Shown here in pieces: positions 51,452 through 60,918 of a stretch of DNA of 64,000 bases. The notes under the pieces are model-generated. The model had not been told where the DNA came from and ran no database searches. It saw only the letters and a program-made list of their open reading frames with translations. The first letter of the stretch is position 1; the number at the start of each line of letters is the position of its first letter. Source of the DNA: Pseudomonas peradeniyensis (GTDB lineage: Bacteria; Pseudomonadota; Gammaproteobacteria; Pseudomonadales; Pseudomonadaceae); NCBI RefSeq assembly GCF_014268935.2, contig NZ_JABWRJ020000001.1, forward strand, positions 1,798,001 through 1,862,000, given 5' to 3'. A program made the translations under genes and the position numbers.

Positions 51452-53161
51452 TCAGATGAAGAAGTCGAGGCGGAAATACACTGGGCGTTCCTTTTCGGTC
51501 AGCACGTCAGGGCGTTCCAGGCTGTGGGCGAAGGTCACGCTGGCAGCCATATGTTGGCCGCGGGCGAACAGCTCCAGCGAGTGGCTGCTGGCACGGCCGT
51601 GGTACTCGCCGTTGTAGCGATCGTTGCGGATCACCCCGAGGTCGTAGCCCAGGCCCAGGCCGTACTCGGCCACCAGCGGCTGCAGCAGCGGCCAGTTCAC
51701 CGGACGGGTCCAGCGCAGGTCGTTGCGCCAGTAGCCGCCGCTGTCGCCGGACAGCGACTGGTCCTTGAGGCCGCGCACCGACGACAGCCCGCCGAGGCTG
51801 ATGCGCTGCGGGCTGAACAGCACGTCCTCGCTGCGCTGGCCGGTGGCCAGGCTGGTGAAGCTCAGGCGCTCGCCGAACAGGTCGAAACCCTGCACATAGC
51901 TGAGCGTGGCGCTGTACTTGCGGTAGCGCGCCACCGGCTGGCCCGGGCGTGGATGGCCATTGTCCTGGGCGTCAAAGGCGCCGATGCCTTCCTGAGTGCC
52001 CAGGTCGACGTTGACGAAGGCATTGCCCAGGCGCCGGCCATGGTTGATGCCGAACTGCGCCTCGCTCAGGCGGTTGCTGCTGCCTTCCAGGCGGCTGTCC
52101 TCGATGTAGTTGTTGGTGCGCAGGTGGGCCATGCCGGCATTCAGCGAAGTCTTGCTGGTGGCATCGCGGTGCACCACGCGCTCGGCGCGCAGCTGGTGGT
52201 TCTGGCTGTCGCCGGTCTGCTTGAAGGCAAAGCCGTTGGCCTGGGCCAGGGAGCGGTATTCGCTCTCGCTATAGCTGTAGCTGAAGTTCCACCAGCCCCA
52301 CGGCAAGTTGTAATACAGCACGCCGTTCTTCGAACCCTGGGTATGGTCGCTGACCACGTCGTGCCCACCGCGCAGCATCAGCTGGTCGGCCAGGCCCAGC
52401 GGGCTGTCCCATTCCAGGCCGAGGTTGAGCATCTGCTCGCCGGTGCTGCGCTGGCCTTCGTTGTTGCGCGACAGCGAGGCGCGCCAGGGTTTCTGTTGGG
52501 TGTTGCGCACCAGCACTTCGCTGCCGCCGACGGCCTTGCCCGGGGTCAGCTCCATCTGCGCCTTGTTCGACGGCAGGCGGTTGAGCTGGTCGACCATCTG
52601 CTCGATCTCGCGCAGGTTCAGGCGCTGGTCGATATCGCCGGGGAAGGTCATGGCCAGCTCACGCTCGCTCAGGCCGCTGGCCGGGTCCGGGCGCAGCCCT
52701 TCCAGGCGCCCTTCCACCACCAGTACCTGCAGATGACCCGAGGACAGGTCCTGCTGCGGCAGGTAGGCGCGGCTGGTGACCAGGCCACGGCCCAGGTAAT
52801 GGTCGGTGATGGCCTTGAGCAAGGCGTTGAGCTGGGTGACGCCCAGGCACTGATCGATGAAGGGCTTGAGCAGGCGCTCACGGTCGGCGGCGGGCAGGCT
52901 GTCGGCGCCCTTGAGCTCGATGGTGTGGATATCGAAGCAGCGGGTATCTTCGGACCGTTGCTGCTGGGTAGGTTGCGCGCTTTCGCCGGGCAGGTTGCGC
53001 AGGTCCTCGAGCCGCCGTTGCTGCTCTTCGAGCAGGCGGTTCTGGCGTTCGCGAATCAGGTCCTGGTCACCCGGTGAAACGGCCCAGGCCAACGGGCTGC
53101 ACAGTGTTGCAACAAATGCGAAGCGCGCATAATTGCGCGCTGAGCGAAGACGTACCGGCAT
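51452..53161 (-). CDS. cdiB: CDI outer-membrane transporter CdiB (TpsB/ShlB family)
   Basis: A 569-residue two-partner secretion pore that exports CdiA. A signal peptide (about 1-28) is followed by an N-terminal helix (DLIRERQNRLLEEQQRRLEDLR), a POTRA_2 domain (CFDIHTIELKGADSLP, YLGRGLVTSRAYLPQQDLS) and a 16-strand barrel with FSYSYSESEY, the VRGLKDQSLSGDSGGYWRNDLRW loop and the final YFRLDFFI strand. The Cys pair in the POTRA-linked region is typical. cdiA follows after 48 bases, the cdiBAI order. A sigma-70-like promoter is visible upstream. Confidence 0.94.
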   Translation of the reverse strand: MPVRLRSARNYARFAFVATLCSPLAWAVSPGDQDLIRERQNRLLEEQQRRLEDLRNLPGESAQPTQQQRSEDTRCFDIHTIELKGADSLPAADRERLLKPFIDQCLGVTQLNALLKAITDHYLGRGLVTSRAYLPQQDLSSGHLQVLVVEGRLEGLRPDPASGLSERELAMTFPGDIDQRLNLREIEQMVDQLNRLPSNKAQMELTPGKAVGGSEVLVRNTQQKPWRASLSRNNEGQRSTGEQMLNLGLEWDSPLGLADQLMLRGGHDVVSDHTQGSKNGVLYYNLPWGWWNFSYSYSESEYRSLAQANGFAFKQTGDSQNHQLRAERVVHRDATSKTSLNAGMAHLRTNNYIEDSRLEGSSNRLSEAQFGINHGRRLGNAFVNVDLGTQEGIGAFDAQDNGHPRPGQPVARYRKYSATLSYVQGFDLFGERLSFTSLATGQRSEDVLFSPQRISLGGLSSVRGLKDQSLSGDSGGYWRNDLRWTRPVNWPLLQPLVAEYGLGLGYDLGVIRNDRYNGEYHGRASSHSLELFARGQHMAASVTFAHSLERPDVLTEKERPVYFRLDFFI

Positions 53162-53195
53162 ACCTGTCTCTGGTGATCAACGTAAAGTGGCGCGC

Positions 53196-53224
53196 ATAGT
53201 AAGTGGCCATCATATTGACGTCAA
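53196..53224 (-). promoter_or_regulatory. cdiB: Sigma-70 promoter of cdiBAI with palindromic -35
   Basis: On the - strand TTGACG (53224-53219), a 17-base spacer and TACTAT (53201-53196) form a good promoter 35 bases before the cdiB start. The -35 box lies inside ATTGACGTCAAT (53214-53225), a perfect 12-base palindrome that could be an operator. Confidence 0.5.
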
Positions 53225-53308
53225 TTTGCCATCACCCAGCTTTTCCCGTTTTTCCGCCAGCGGCTGCACAAGCGCCGATCCATAGCGCTTGCAGCCGTCC
53301 ACCGTCCG

Positions 53309-53344
53309 CCCATCAGACACCCTCCCAAGCAGGCGTCTGATGGG
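53309..53344 (-). terminator. Hairpin downstream of atoE
   Basis: CCCATCAGAC (53309-53318) and GTCTGATGGG (53335-53344) form a perfect 10-base stem around 16 bases. It lies just after the atoE stop and before cdiB on the same strand. No T run follows, so it may be a weak terminator. Confidence 0.55.
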
Positions 53345-53353
53345 CCTGCCTGA

Positions 53354-54772
53354 TCAGGGCATTACAGGCGGGACATAGTGCAGTGTGGTGCCCAGTGCCC
53401 ACAGCAACACCAGCACCAGTGGCACATGCACCAGCAACTGCACGAACGAGAAGCCGATCAGGTCACGTGCCTTGAGCCCCAGCACCCCCAGCAGCGGCAG
53501 CATGTAGAAGGGGTTGATCAGGTTCGGCAGCGCCTCGGCGGCGTTGTAGATCTGCACCGCCCAGCCCAGGTGGTATTGCAGGTCGTTGGCCACCAGCATC
53601 ACGTAGGGCGCCTCGATGATCCATTTGCCGCCGCCGGACGGAATGAAGAAACCGAGCACCGCCGAGTACACGCCCATCAGCAGCGCGTAGGTGTCATGGG
53701 TGGCAATCTGGGTGAAGAACACCGAGATGTGGTGGGCCAGGGTCTGGGCGTCCGCGCCCTTGACCTGGGTGAGGATGGCGGCGATCGAGCCGTACAGCGG
53801 GAACTGGATCAGCACCCCGGTGGTGGTCGGCACGGCGCGGGTCACTGCGTCGAGGAAGCTGCGCGGACGCCAGTGCAGCAAGGCGCCAAGCATGATGAAC
53901 AGCAGGTTGTAGGTGTTCAAACCGGAGATCGCGGTGATCGCAGGCTTGGTGGCGAACTCCTGGTACAGCCAGCCGGCGGCCAGGGCGACCAGCAGCAGGA
54001 TCAGGATCGGGCTGTATTCCAGCCATTCACCCGGGCGGGTGCGCTGTGGCGACGGCGGCGCGCTGAAGCTCGGGTCGACGCCGCAGCCCTGGGCGCTGCG
54101 GGCGCTGTTCGGCCCGGGAGCGGTGGCATAAGCCACGACCAGCGAGACGACCACCAGCGCGGCGAGCATCACCCCGGACTGCCAGAGGAAGATGGTCTCG
54201 GTGAACGGAATCACCCCGGTGATCGACAGGATCGACGGCGGCAGGCTGGCCGGGTTGGCCTGCAGCTGCGCGGCCGACGACGACAGGCCCAGCGCCCACA
54301 CCGCGCCCAGGCCCAGGTAGGCGGCGGCGCCGGCGGCGCGGTAGTCCATTTTCAGGTCGCTGCGACGGGCCAGGGCGCGCACCAGCAGGCCGCCGAACAC
54401 CAGCGACAGGCCCCAGTTGAGCAACGACGCGAGCATCGAGATCAGCGCCACCCAGCACACCGCCGAGCGGCCGTTCTTCGGCAACCGCGCCAGGCGGTCG
54501 ATCAGCCGGGCGGCGGGCGGCGAGCTGGCGACCACATAGCCACCGATGACCACGAAGGCCATCTGCATGGTGAACGGGATCAGGCTCCAGAAGCCGTCAC
54601 CGAAGGCCTTGGCGGTGTCGGTGGGCTTGCCGCCCATGGCCAGGGCGCCGAGGGACACCAGCATCACCGCCAGGGCGGCGAACACCCAGGAGTCGGGGAA
54701 CCAGCGTTCGGCCCAGTTGGAGCAGCGCAGGGCAAAGCGGGCGGAGCGGCTGTCTTGGATATCAGCGGCCAC
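53354..54772 (-). CDS. atoE: Short-chain fatty acid transporter AtoE
   Basis: A 472-residue inner-membrane transporter for short-chain fatty acids or acetoacetate, with about 11 hydrophobic segments. The first is near FPDSWVFAALAVMLVSLGAL; GGGLLVRALARR-like and FIPSGGGKWIIEAPYVMLVAN segments are family signatures. The start is GTG 54772, with AAGGA 8 bases upstream. The frame is open further, but that part is encoded by the REP palindrome. It lies downstream of scoB on the same strand, separated by the REP, and likely shares the operon. Confidence 0.92.
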   Translation of the reverse strand: MAADIQDSRSARFALRCSNWAERWFPDSWVFAALAVMLVSLGALAMGGKPTDTAKAFGDGFWSLIPFTMQMAFVVIGGYVVASSPPAARLIDRLARLPKNGRSAVCWVALISMLASLLNWGLSLVFGGLLVRALARRSDLKMDYRAAGAAAYLGLGAVWALGLSSSAAQLQANPASLPPSILSITGVIPFTETIFLWQSGVMLAALVVVSLVVAYATAPGPNSARSAQGCGVDPSFSAPPSPQRTRPGEWLEYSPILILLLVALAAGWLYQEFATKPAITAISGLNTYNLLFIMLGALLHWRPRSFLDAVTRAVPTTTGVLIQFPLYGSIAAILTQVKGADAQTLAHHISVFFTQIATHDTYALLMGVYSAVLGFFIPSGGGKWIIEAPYVMLVANDLQYHLGWAVQIYNAAEALPNLINPFYMLPLLGVLGLKARDLIGFSFVQLLVHVPLVLVLLWALGTTLHYVPPVMP

Positions 54773-54815
54773 GATGTTTTCCTTTTTCTGATTTTTATAG
54801 GACTGAAACGGCGTC

Positions 54816-54892
54816 GCCCCATCGCGGGGCAAGCCCGCTCCCACGAGGGATGCGTGGTCCTTCGTGGGAGCGGGCTTGCCCCGCGATGGGGC
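54816..54892. repeat. REP palindrome pair
   Basis: Perfect 31-base arms (54816-54846 and 54862-54892) starting GCCCCATCGCGGGGCAAGCC flank a 15-base loop between atoE and scoB. Such pairs can stabilise upstream mRNA and lower expression of the distal gene. Confidence 0.95.
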
Positions 54893-54909
54893 GCTTGCAG
54901 CGGTATTGC

Positions 54910-55566
54910 TTAGAAGGTCATTTCCTTCACATCGTCGGCCACGATCAGCTTGCCGGCGGTCTTCTCGATGATTTCCTCGACGCTCACGCCCGGGGCGGTC
55001 TCGCGCAGGATGAAGGCACCGTTTTCGATCTCAAGATACGCCAGGTCGGTGAGCACCTTGCGGATGCAGCCGGCACCGGTCAGCGGCAGGCTGCACTTGG
55101 GCAGCAGCTTGGACTCGCCGTCCTTGGAGGCGTGGGTCATGGTGACGATGATGTTGTCGGCGCCGGCCACCAGGTCCATGGCGCCGCCCATGCCCTTGAC
55201 CAGCTTGCCGGGGATCATCCACGAGGCGATGTTGCCCTGCACATCCACCTCGAAGGCGCCAAGCACGGTGAGGTCGACATGGCCGCCACGGATCATGGCG
55301 AAGGATTGCGCCGAATCGAAGATCGACGCGCCACGGCGGGCGGTGACGGTCTGCTTGCCGGCGTTGATCATGTCGGCGTCGATGGTGGCTTCGGTGGGGA
55401 ACTCGCCCATGCCCAGCAGGCCGTTCTCCGACTGCAGCATCACTTCCATGCCCTCGGGCACGTAGTTGGCCACCAGGGTGGGGATGCCGATGCCGAGGTT
55501 GACGTAGTAGCCGTCCTTCAGTTCACGGGCGACGCGTTGCGCCATTTGTTCGCGGGTCAATGCCAT
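54910..55566 (-). CDS. scoB: 3-oxoacid CoA-transferase subunit B
   Basis: The 218-residue beta subunit of succinyl-CoA:3-ketoacid (acetoacetate) CoA-transferase, which activates acetoacetate. VNLGIGIPTLVANYVPEG is the N-terminal signature, and MLQSENGLLGMGEFP carries the catalytic Glu. GGHVDLTVLGAFEVDVQGNIASWMIPGK is typical. ATG 55566 was chosen because the frame upstream is the shadow of scoA. It follows scoA after 35 bases. AtoA of a different acyl specificity is an alternative name. Confidence 0.94.
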   Translation of the reverse strand: MALTREQMAQRVARELKDGYYVNLGIGIPTLVANYVPEGMEVMLQSENGLLGMGEFPTEATIDADMINAGKQTVTARRGASIFDSAQSFAMIRGGHVDLTVLGAFEVDVQGNIASWMIPGKLVKGMGGAMDLVAGADNIIVTMTHASKDGESKLLPKCSLPLTGAGCIRKVLTDLAYLEIENGAFILRETAPGVSVEEIIEKTAGKLIVADDVKEMTF

Positions 55567-55601
55567 GGTCAGGATCTCTTTGTTGTTCTTGAGGACGGCG
55601 C

Positions 55602-56300
55602 TCAGGCCTTGACGGTGCGCTTTTCGATGCGCTTCTCGAAGGTGCCGACGATGACCCGGTCGACATAGATGCCCGGGGTATGGATCTCGCTGGGCAGCAG
55701 CACGCCGGGCTCGACGATCTCCTCGACCTCGACCACGGTGATCTTGCCGGCGGTGGCGGCCAGCGGGTTGAAGTTCTGCGCGGTGTTGCGGTACACCACG
55801 TTGCCGTAGTGGTCGGCCTTCCAGCCCTTGACGATGGCGAAGTCGCCGGTGATGGATTCTTCGAGGATGTACTTGCGGCCGTTGAACTCGCGCACTTCCT
55901 TGCCTTCGGCGACCGGGGTGCCGTAGCCGGTGGCGGTGAAGAAGGCCGGGATGCCGGCGCCGCCGGCACGCATCTTCTCGGCCAGGGTACCTTGCGGGGT
56001 GAGTTCCACTTCCAGTTCGCCGCTGAGCAGCTGGCGTTCGAACTCGGCGTTCTCGCCGACATAGGAGGCGACCATCTTGCGGATCTGCCGGTCCTCGAGC
56101 AGCACGCCCAGGCCGAAACCGTCGACGCCGCAGTTGTTGGACACCACGGTCAGGCCCTTGACGCCGCGACGCTTGATCTCGGCGATGAGGTTTTCGGGGA
56201 TGCCGCACAGGCCAAAGCCGCCGGCCAGCACGGTCATGTCGTCGGTCAGGCCCGCCAGAGCCTCTTCATAAGTTGCTACACGCTTGTCCAGTCCGGCCAT
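55602..56300 (-). CDS. scoA: 3-oxoacid CoA-transferase subunit A
   Basis: The 232-residue alpha subunit partner of the gene that follows. [23 protein letters not shown] is the family signature and [34 protein letters not shown] follows. Together with scoB and atoE it forms an operon for uptake and activation of acetoacetate or short acyl groups. A LysR gene is divergent from it and is the likely regulator. Confidence 0.94.
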   Translation of the reverse strand: MAGLDKRVATYEEALAGLTDDMTVLAGGFGLCGIPENLIAEIKRRGVKGLTVVSNNCGVDGFGLGVLLEDRQIRKMVASYVGENAEFERQLLSGELEVELTPQGTLAEKMRAGGAGIPAFFTATGYGTPVAEGKEVREFNGRKYILEESITGDFAIVKGWKADHYGNVVYRNTAQNFNPLAATAGKITVVEVEEIVEPGVLLPSEIHTPGIYVDRVIVGTFEKRIEKRTVKA

Positions 56301-56418
56301 GCTCAGTCGCCTTTTGTAGTTGTTGGAACCGTACGGTCATCTTCACTGTAGTCGACTGATTTGTTAATTTTGTTTTCATCATCGATTGATAACTTTTACA
56401 AAACAAAGGGCCCGCCCC
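56301..56418. promoter_or_regulatory. Divergent control region of scoA and a LysR gene
   Basis: The 118-base gap is AT-rich around 56355-56405. It contains several short imperfect inverted repeats of the T-N11-A type (e.g. ATCATCGATTGAT and TTTTGTTTT...ACAAAAC), the kind of site LysR proteins bind. A precise operator cannot be fixed by eye. Confidence 0.4.
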
Positions 56419-57324
56419 ATGAACGTCAAGCAGCTGCGCGCCTTCGTCACCGTGGCCAAGTACCAGAGCTTCGCCCAGGCCGGCGAGCACCTGCATGTCT
56501 CGCAACCGGCGCTGAGCCTGACCATCAAGGCGCTGGAGGACAACCTCGGCGGCGCCCTGCTCACCCGCACCACCCGCAGCGTCAGCCTGACCCCCGAGGG
56601 CGAGGTGTTGTTGCCGCTTGCCCGACGCCTGCTGGCCGACTGGGACGACACCGAGGAGATGCTGCGCCAGCGTTTTACCCTGCAACTGGGGCGGGTCTCG
56701 GTGGCGGCCATGCCGGCCTTTGCCGGCAACCTGCTGCCGCAGTCGCTCAAGGTGTTTCGCCAGCGCTACCCCAAGGTCAACGTCACCGTGCACGATGTGA
56801 TCAACGAGCAGGTGCTGGAACTGGTGCGCCACCGTCGCGTCGAACTGGGCATCGGCTTCGAGCCCGAGAGCAGCGAGGCGCTGCGCTTCCACCCGCTGTA
56901 CCTGGACCGTTTCGTCGCGGTAGTGCCCGCCGACTCGCCCCTCGCCCGCCAGCCCCAGGTGCGCTGGCCGCAGCTGCTGGCCGAAGACTTCATCGCCCTG
57001 CAGCGGCCTTCCGCGGTGCGCCTGCTGCTGGAGCAGCACCTGGCCGCCAACCATGGCAAGCTGGCGGTGGCCTTCGAAAGCCACCAGCTGTCGACCATCG
57101 GCCGCATGGTCGCCAGTGGCCTGGGGGTCAGCGCGGTGCCGGCACTGTGCATCGGGCAGATGCAGGAGCTCGGCGCCCGCTGCGTGCCGTTGGTCGAACC
57201 GACCGTGGAGCGGCGCATCGGCGTGATCGCCCTGAGCGATCACAAGCTGTCCAAGGCTGCCGAGGCGCTGCTCGATGTGCTGCTGACCCATACCCATCCA
57301 CAGGAGGTGACATGCGTTACGTGA
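56419..57324 (+). CDS. LysR-family transcriptional regulator
   Basis: A 301-residue activator. The N-terminal winged helix is [58 protein letters not shown]. The effector-binding domain follows (about 90-295, [21 protein letters not shown]). ATG 56419 is preferred over an upstream in-frame TTG. Divergent from scoA, it probably senses a ketone body or acyl metabolite and controls scoAB-atoE. It overlaps the next gene by 13 bases. Confidence 0.93.
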   Translation: MNVKQLRAFVTVAKYQSFAQAGEHLHVSQPALSLTIKALEDNLGGALLTRTTRSVSLTPEGEVLLPLARRLLADWDDTEEMLRQRFTLQLGRVSVAAMPAFAGNLLPQSLKVFRQRYPKVNVTVHDVINEQVLELVRHRRVELGIGFEPESSEALRFHPLYLDRFVAVVPADSPLARQPQVRWPQLLAEDFIALQRPSAVRLLLEQHLAANHGKLAVAFESHQLSTIGRMVASGLGVSAVPALCIGQMQELGARCVPLVEPTVERRIGVIALSDHKLSKAAEALLDVLLTHTHPQEVTCVT

Positions 57325-58133
57325 ATCTGGCGGGCTCCCGCGTTCCGGCCATCGGCCAGGGCACCTGGTACATGGGCGAGGATCCTGGCCGCACGGCTGC
57401 CGAGGTGGCGGCACTGCAACAGGGTATCGAGCTGGGCCTTAGCCTGATCGACACCGCCGAGATGTACGCCGAGGGCGGCGCCGAGCGCGTGGTCGGCCAG
57501 GCCATCGCCGGGCGCCGCGACCAGGTGTTCCTGGTCAGCAAGGTCTATCCGCACAATGCCAGCCGGCGCGGCGTGCCGGCCGCCTGCGAACGCAGCCTCG
57601 AACGCCTGGGCACCGACTGCATCGACCTGTACCTGCTGCACTGGCGCGGCCAGTATCCGCTGGAGGAGACCGTCGAGGCCTTTGAGCGCCTCATCGAACA
57701 GGGCAAGATTCGCCGCTGGGGCGTGTCCAACTTCGACCTCGACGACCTGCGCGAGCTCGACAAACCCGCCTGCGCCACCAACCAGGTGCTGTACAACCCG
57801 GCCGAGCGCGGCATCGAGTTCGACCTGCTGCCCTGGAGCCAGCAGCAGGGCCTGCCGACCATGGCCTACTGCCCGCTGGCCCAGGCCGGACGCCTGCTGC
57901 GACATCCCGTGCTGGGCGACATCGCCGCGCGCCATGGCGCCACGCCGGCCCAGGTGAGCCTGGCCTGGGTCACGCGCCAGGAGGGCGTGATCGCCATTCC
58001 CAAGGCCACCGACCCGGAGCATGTGCGCCTGAACGCGGTGGCGGCAGGGCTGATGTTGAGCGAAGCAGACCTGCGGGCCATCGACCAGGCCTTCCCCGCG
58101 CCGACCCGCAAGCAGCGCCTGGCAATGGCCTGA
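57312..58133 (+). CDS. Aldo/keto reductase
   Basis: A 273-residue NADPH-dependent TIM-barrel reductase. The catalytic tetrad is visible: Asp and Tyr in [14 protein letters not shown], Lys in VFLVSKVYP, His in [33 protein letters not shown] is the cofactor-binding end. AGGAGG lies just before the ATG inside the end of the LysR gene, so translation is coupled. The substrate is unknown; the family reduces sugars and small aldehydes. Confidence 0.93.
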   Translation: MRYVNLAGSRVPAIGQGTWYMGEDPGRTAAEVAALQQGIELGLSLIDTAEMYAEGGAERVVGQAIAGRRDQVFLVSKVYPHNASRRGVPAACERSLERLGTDCIDLYLLHWRGQYPLEETVEAFERLIEQGKIRRWGVSNFDLDDLRELDKPACATNQVLYNPAERGIEFDLLPWSQQQGLPTMAYCPLAQAGRLLRHPVLGDIAARHGATPAQVSLAWVTRQEGVIAIPKATDPEHVRLNAVAAGLMLSEADLRAIDQAFPAPTRKQRLAMA

Positions 58134-58237
58134 ACCCCTACAGGGGCCGGCATGATCGACAACAAAGCAAGATCGTTCAAGCCGCCCCCGCGCCGCTCTG
58201 TCATGCTGGCCTGCCCTGTCGATTCGTTGTCGTTCCC

Positions 58238-58936
58238 ATGTCCAGTCCACCGCTCGCCCGCCACGCCTTCCTCCACGGCGCCATCGCCATCCTGCCGCTG
58301 TCCCTGGCCGTCGCGCCCTGGGGCCTGCTGGCCGGCTCCATGGCCATCGAGGCTAACCTCAGCGCCTGGCAAGGCCAGGGCCTGTCGGCCATCGTCTTCG
58401 CCGGCGCCGCGCAACTGGTGGCCATCGGCATGCTCAAGGGTGGTGCCAACCTGCTGTCGATCCTGCTCACCACCCTGCTGCTGACCTCGCAGCACTTGCT
58501 CTACGGGCTGTCCATGCGCCCGGTGATGTCCGGCTTGCCGACCCGCTGGCGCCTGGGCCTGGGCTTTCTGCTCACCGACGAATTCTTCGCCCTGACCAGC
58601 CACCACGACCAGCAGCAGTTCAACCGCTGGTACGCCCTGGGGGTCGGCCTGACCTTCTATGTGGCGTGGAACCTGTTCACCCTGGCCGGCATCGTCCTCG
58701 GCCAGAACATCCCGCACCTGGACCAACTGGGCCTGGACTTCTCCATCGTCGCCACCTTCGTCGCACTGATCGCGCCGCTGGTGCGCAACCTGCCGACCGT
58801 GGTGTGCGTGGCGGTGTCGCTGTTCTGCTCGGTGCTGTTCAGCTACTGGCACTGGGAAACCGCCCTGGTGGTGGCAGGCCTGCTGGGCATGGCCGCTGGC
58901 TTTATCTGCCAGAAATTTTCCGGAGGTCGTTCATGA
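58238..58936 (+). CDS. azlC: AzlC-family branched-chain amino acid exporter, large subunit
   Basis: A 232-residue membrane protein with about six helices. GAIAILPLSLAVAPWGLLAGSMAIEA and IVFAGAAQLVAIGML are AzlC/YgaZ signatures. With the small AzlD partner it forms an exporter for branched-chain or related amino acids. The ATG has only a weak ribosome binding site. The stop overlaps the azlD start (ATGA). Confidence 0.93.
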   Translation: MSSPPLARHAFLHGAIAILPLSLAVAPWGLLAGSMAIEANLSAWQGQGLSAIVFAGAAQLVAIGMLKGGANLLSILLTTLLLTSQHLLYGLSMRPVMSGLPTRWRLGLGFLLTDEFFALTSHHDQQQFNRWYALGVGLTFYVAWNLFTLAGIVLGQNIPHLDQLGLDFSIVATFVALIAPLVRNLPTVVCVAVSLFCSVLFSYWHWETALVVAGLLGMAAGFICQKFSGGRS

Positions 58937-59247
58937 TCTGGCTGCTGATCGTCGCCATGGGCGCGGTGGTGTTCCTCAACCGCTACGCCTTCCTCGAACC
59001 ACGCCTGCCGCTGCGCCTGAGCTCCAATGCGCGGCAGTTCCTCGGTTTCGCCGTGCCCGGCATGCTCACCGCGATCTGCGGGCCGATCATCTTCCTGCCC
59101 GGCCACCAGCTCGAGCTGAGCCCGCTGAACCCTTACCTGCTCGGTTCGCTGGTAGCGATCGCCCTGGTGCTGTTGACCCGCAGCGTGTTGCTGAGCATGC
59201 TGGCGAGCATGCTGATCTTCTTCCTCCTGCGCAGCTGGCTGGCATGA
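58933..59247 (+). CDS. azlD: AzlD-family exporter, small subunit
   Basis: A 104-residue membrane protein with about four helices (MIWLLIVAMGAVVFLNRYAF, PYLLGSLVAIALVLLTRSVL). GGAGG lies 6 bases before the ATG. It is the partner of AzlC and overlaps both neighbours by four bases, the next being an AraC-type regulator. Confidence 0.92.
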   Translation: MIWLLIVAMGAVVFLNRYAFLEPRLPLRLSSNARQFLGFAVPGMLTAICGPIIFLPGHQLELSPLNPYLLGSLVAIALVLLTRSVLLSMLASMLIFFLLRSWLA

Positions 59248-60077
59248 CCACGCCCCTGCGCGAACAGGCCCACCTGTGGCAGGCGCCCGCCCTCGGCGAC
59301 GTCGAGATGCTGCACGCCCGCTACATCCAGCAACGCTTCGCCCCGCATGTGCACGAAGGCTATGTGTTCACCGTGATCGAATCCGGCGCCCAGCGTTTCT
59401 GGCACCGCGGCAGCGAGCACCTGGCGCCGGTGGGCAGCATGGTGCTGATCAATCCCGACGAGCTGCACACCGGTGCTACCGCCCACGAGGCCGGCTGGCG
59501 CTACCGTGGTTTCTACCCCGAGCACGAGCGGGTCACCGGCGTGCTCGACGAACTGGAGCTGGGCCGCCACGGCCTGCCGCGGTTCAAGGACAGCGTGATC
59601 CAGGACCCGGCCCTGGCCGCCGCGTTCAGCCAGCTGCACCAGTTGTCCGAGTCCTGCGCCAGCGCCCTGGAGCAACAGACCGCCTGGCGTCAGGCGGTGC
59701 TGGCGCTGGTGCAGCGCCACGGCCACTGCGCCGAGCCCGCCGCCCCTGGCAACGAGCCGCTGGCCGTGGCCCGCGCCCGTGAGCTGCTGGAGAGCCAACT
59801 GGCCGAGCCGCCCTCACTGGAAGCCCTGGCGGCGGCGGTGAACCTGTCGCCGTTCCATTTCGCCCGGGTGTTCCGCCAGGCCACCGGCCTGCCGCCCCAC
59901 GCCTGGCTCAAGCAGCGCCGCCTGGCCCGCGCCCGGGAGCTGCTGCGCAGCGGCCTGCCGGCACTGGAAGTTGCCTTTGTCCTGGGCTTCGCTGACCAGA
60001 GCCACCTCAGCCGCCAGTTCAAGCAGGCCTATGGCGTTACCCCGGGGGCCTATCGCCAGGCCTGTCTGGGCCTGTAG
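59244..60077 (+). CDS. AraC-family regulator linked to azlCD
   Basis: A 277-residue regulator. The N-terminal cupin-like arm reads ARYIQQRFAPHVHEGYVFTVIESGAQRFWHRG. The C-terminal pair of helix-turn-helix motifs is SLEALAAAVNLSPFHFARVFRQATGLPPHAWLKQRRLARARELL and ALEVAFVLGFADQSHLSRQFKQAYGVTPGAYR. It is co-transcribed with azlCD and probably regulates it in response to an amino acid. Its last 41 bases overlap a convergent AraC gene. Confidence 0.92.
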   Translation: MTTPLREQAHLWQAPALGDVEMLHARYIQQRFAPHVHEGYVFTVIESGAQRFWHRGSEHLAPVGSMVLINPDELHTGATAHEAGWRYRGFYPEHERVTGVLDELELGRHGLPRFKDSVIQDPALAAAFSQLHQLSESCASALEQQTAWRQAVLALVQRHGHCAEPAAPGNEPLAVARARELLESQLAEPPSLEALAAAVNLSPFHFARVFRQATGLPPHAWLKQRRLARARELLRSGLPALEVAFVLGFADQSHLSRQFKQAYGVTPGAYRQACLGL

Positions 60078-60846
60078 CCGCGCCACGGTTCCAGGCGCCT
60101 GGCGTGGTGCCGGTCATGCCGCGAAAGAACGCGATAAAGGCGCTGTCGGTGGCGAACCCCAGGTCGTCGGCGATAGCGCCCAGCGGCCGCTGCAAAGCCA
60201 GCTGCTCCATTGCCCGCAGCAACCGCCACTGCTGGCGCCATTGCTGATAGGACATGCCGGTATCCCGGCGCAGCAGGCGGCTGATGGTCTTCTCGCTGGC
60301 GCCGACCTGTTGCGCCAGTTCACCCAGCGCCGGCGGCAGGCGCTCGAGCCGCGCGACCAACCCGGCCAGGCGACGATCGCCGGGCAATGGCAGGAACATC
60401 GGCTGGTGAGGTGCCAGGCGCAACTCACCCAGGCACAACGCCAGCAAATGCGTTTGGTCGCCTCGGTCCCAGGCCGTGTCGAACGGCGCTTGGGCGATGC
60501 GCTCGAGCAGTTCGCGCAGCAACGGGTTGACGCTGATGATCGTCACCTCCGCCGGCAACCCCTCGCTGAGCACGGCACTGAAGTACAGCGAGCGATAATC
60601 CACCGTCTCGCGCATGCGCGCCCGATGCTCCAGCCCCGCCGGAATCCATGCCGCCTGGGTTGGCGGCAGCAGGCACAGGCGCCCGGGGGTCTGGATGCGC
60701 ACGCAGCCCTGGCGGGTGAACAGCACCTGGCCGCGGCCATGCCGGTGGCGCCCGGAGTCGTGGTCGCCCAGGGCCGAGCAGATGCCCAATACCGGCGCAT
60801 CGAGAGCATCAGGGTCGAAGTGGGCGTCGGGGGCTAACCAGGCCAT
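60037..60846 (-). CDS. AraC-family regulator divergent from an MFS exporter
   Basis: A 269-residue regulator with a cupin arm (VLFTRQGCVRIQTPGRLCLLPPTQAAWIPAG) and two C-terminal helix-turn-helix motifs (ALGELAQQVGASEKTISRLLRRDTGMSYQQWRQQWRLLRAMEQL and PLGAIADDLGFATDSAFIAFFRGMTGTTPGAW). This is the arrangement of AraC regulators that control a divergent transporter. The C-terminus overlaps the opposite AraC gene by 41 bases. Confidence 0.92.
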   Translation of the reverse strand: MAWLAPDAHFDPDALDAPVLGICSALGDHDSGRHRHGRGQVLFTRQGCVRIQTPGRLCLLPPTQAAWIPAGLEHRARMRETVDYRSLYFSAVLSEGLPAEVTIISVNPLLRELLERIAQAPFDTAWDRGDQTHLLALCLGELRLAPHQPMFLPLPGDRRLAGLVARLERLPPALGELAQQVGASEKTISRLLRRDTGMSYQQWRQQWRLLRAMEQLALQRPLGAIADDLGFATDSAFIAFFRGMTGTTPGAWNRGAATGPDRPGDRPPG

Positions 60847-60918
60847 AACTGTGATTGTCCGATTTCAACGATAGATCAGCACAATTGCGATAATAGCCCA
60901 CGATATAACGTCCCTACC

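Noticed and set aside
54773..54844. 24-codon N-terminal extension of atoE
   Set aside because: It is encoded by the REP palindrome. GTG 54772 has AAGGA at the right distance.
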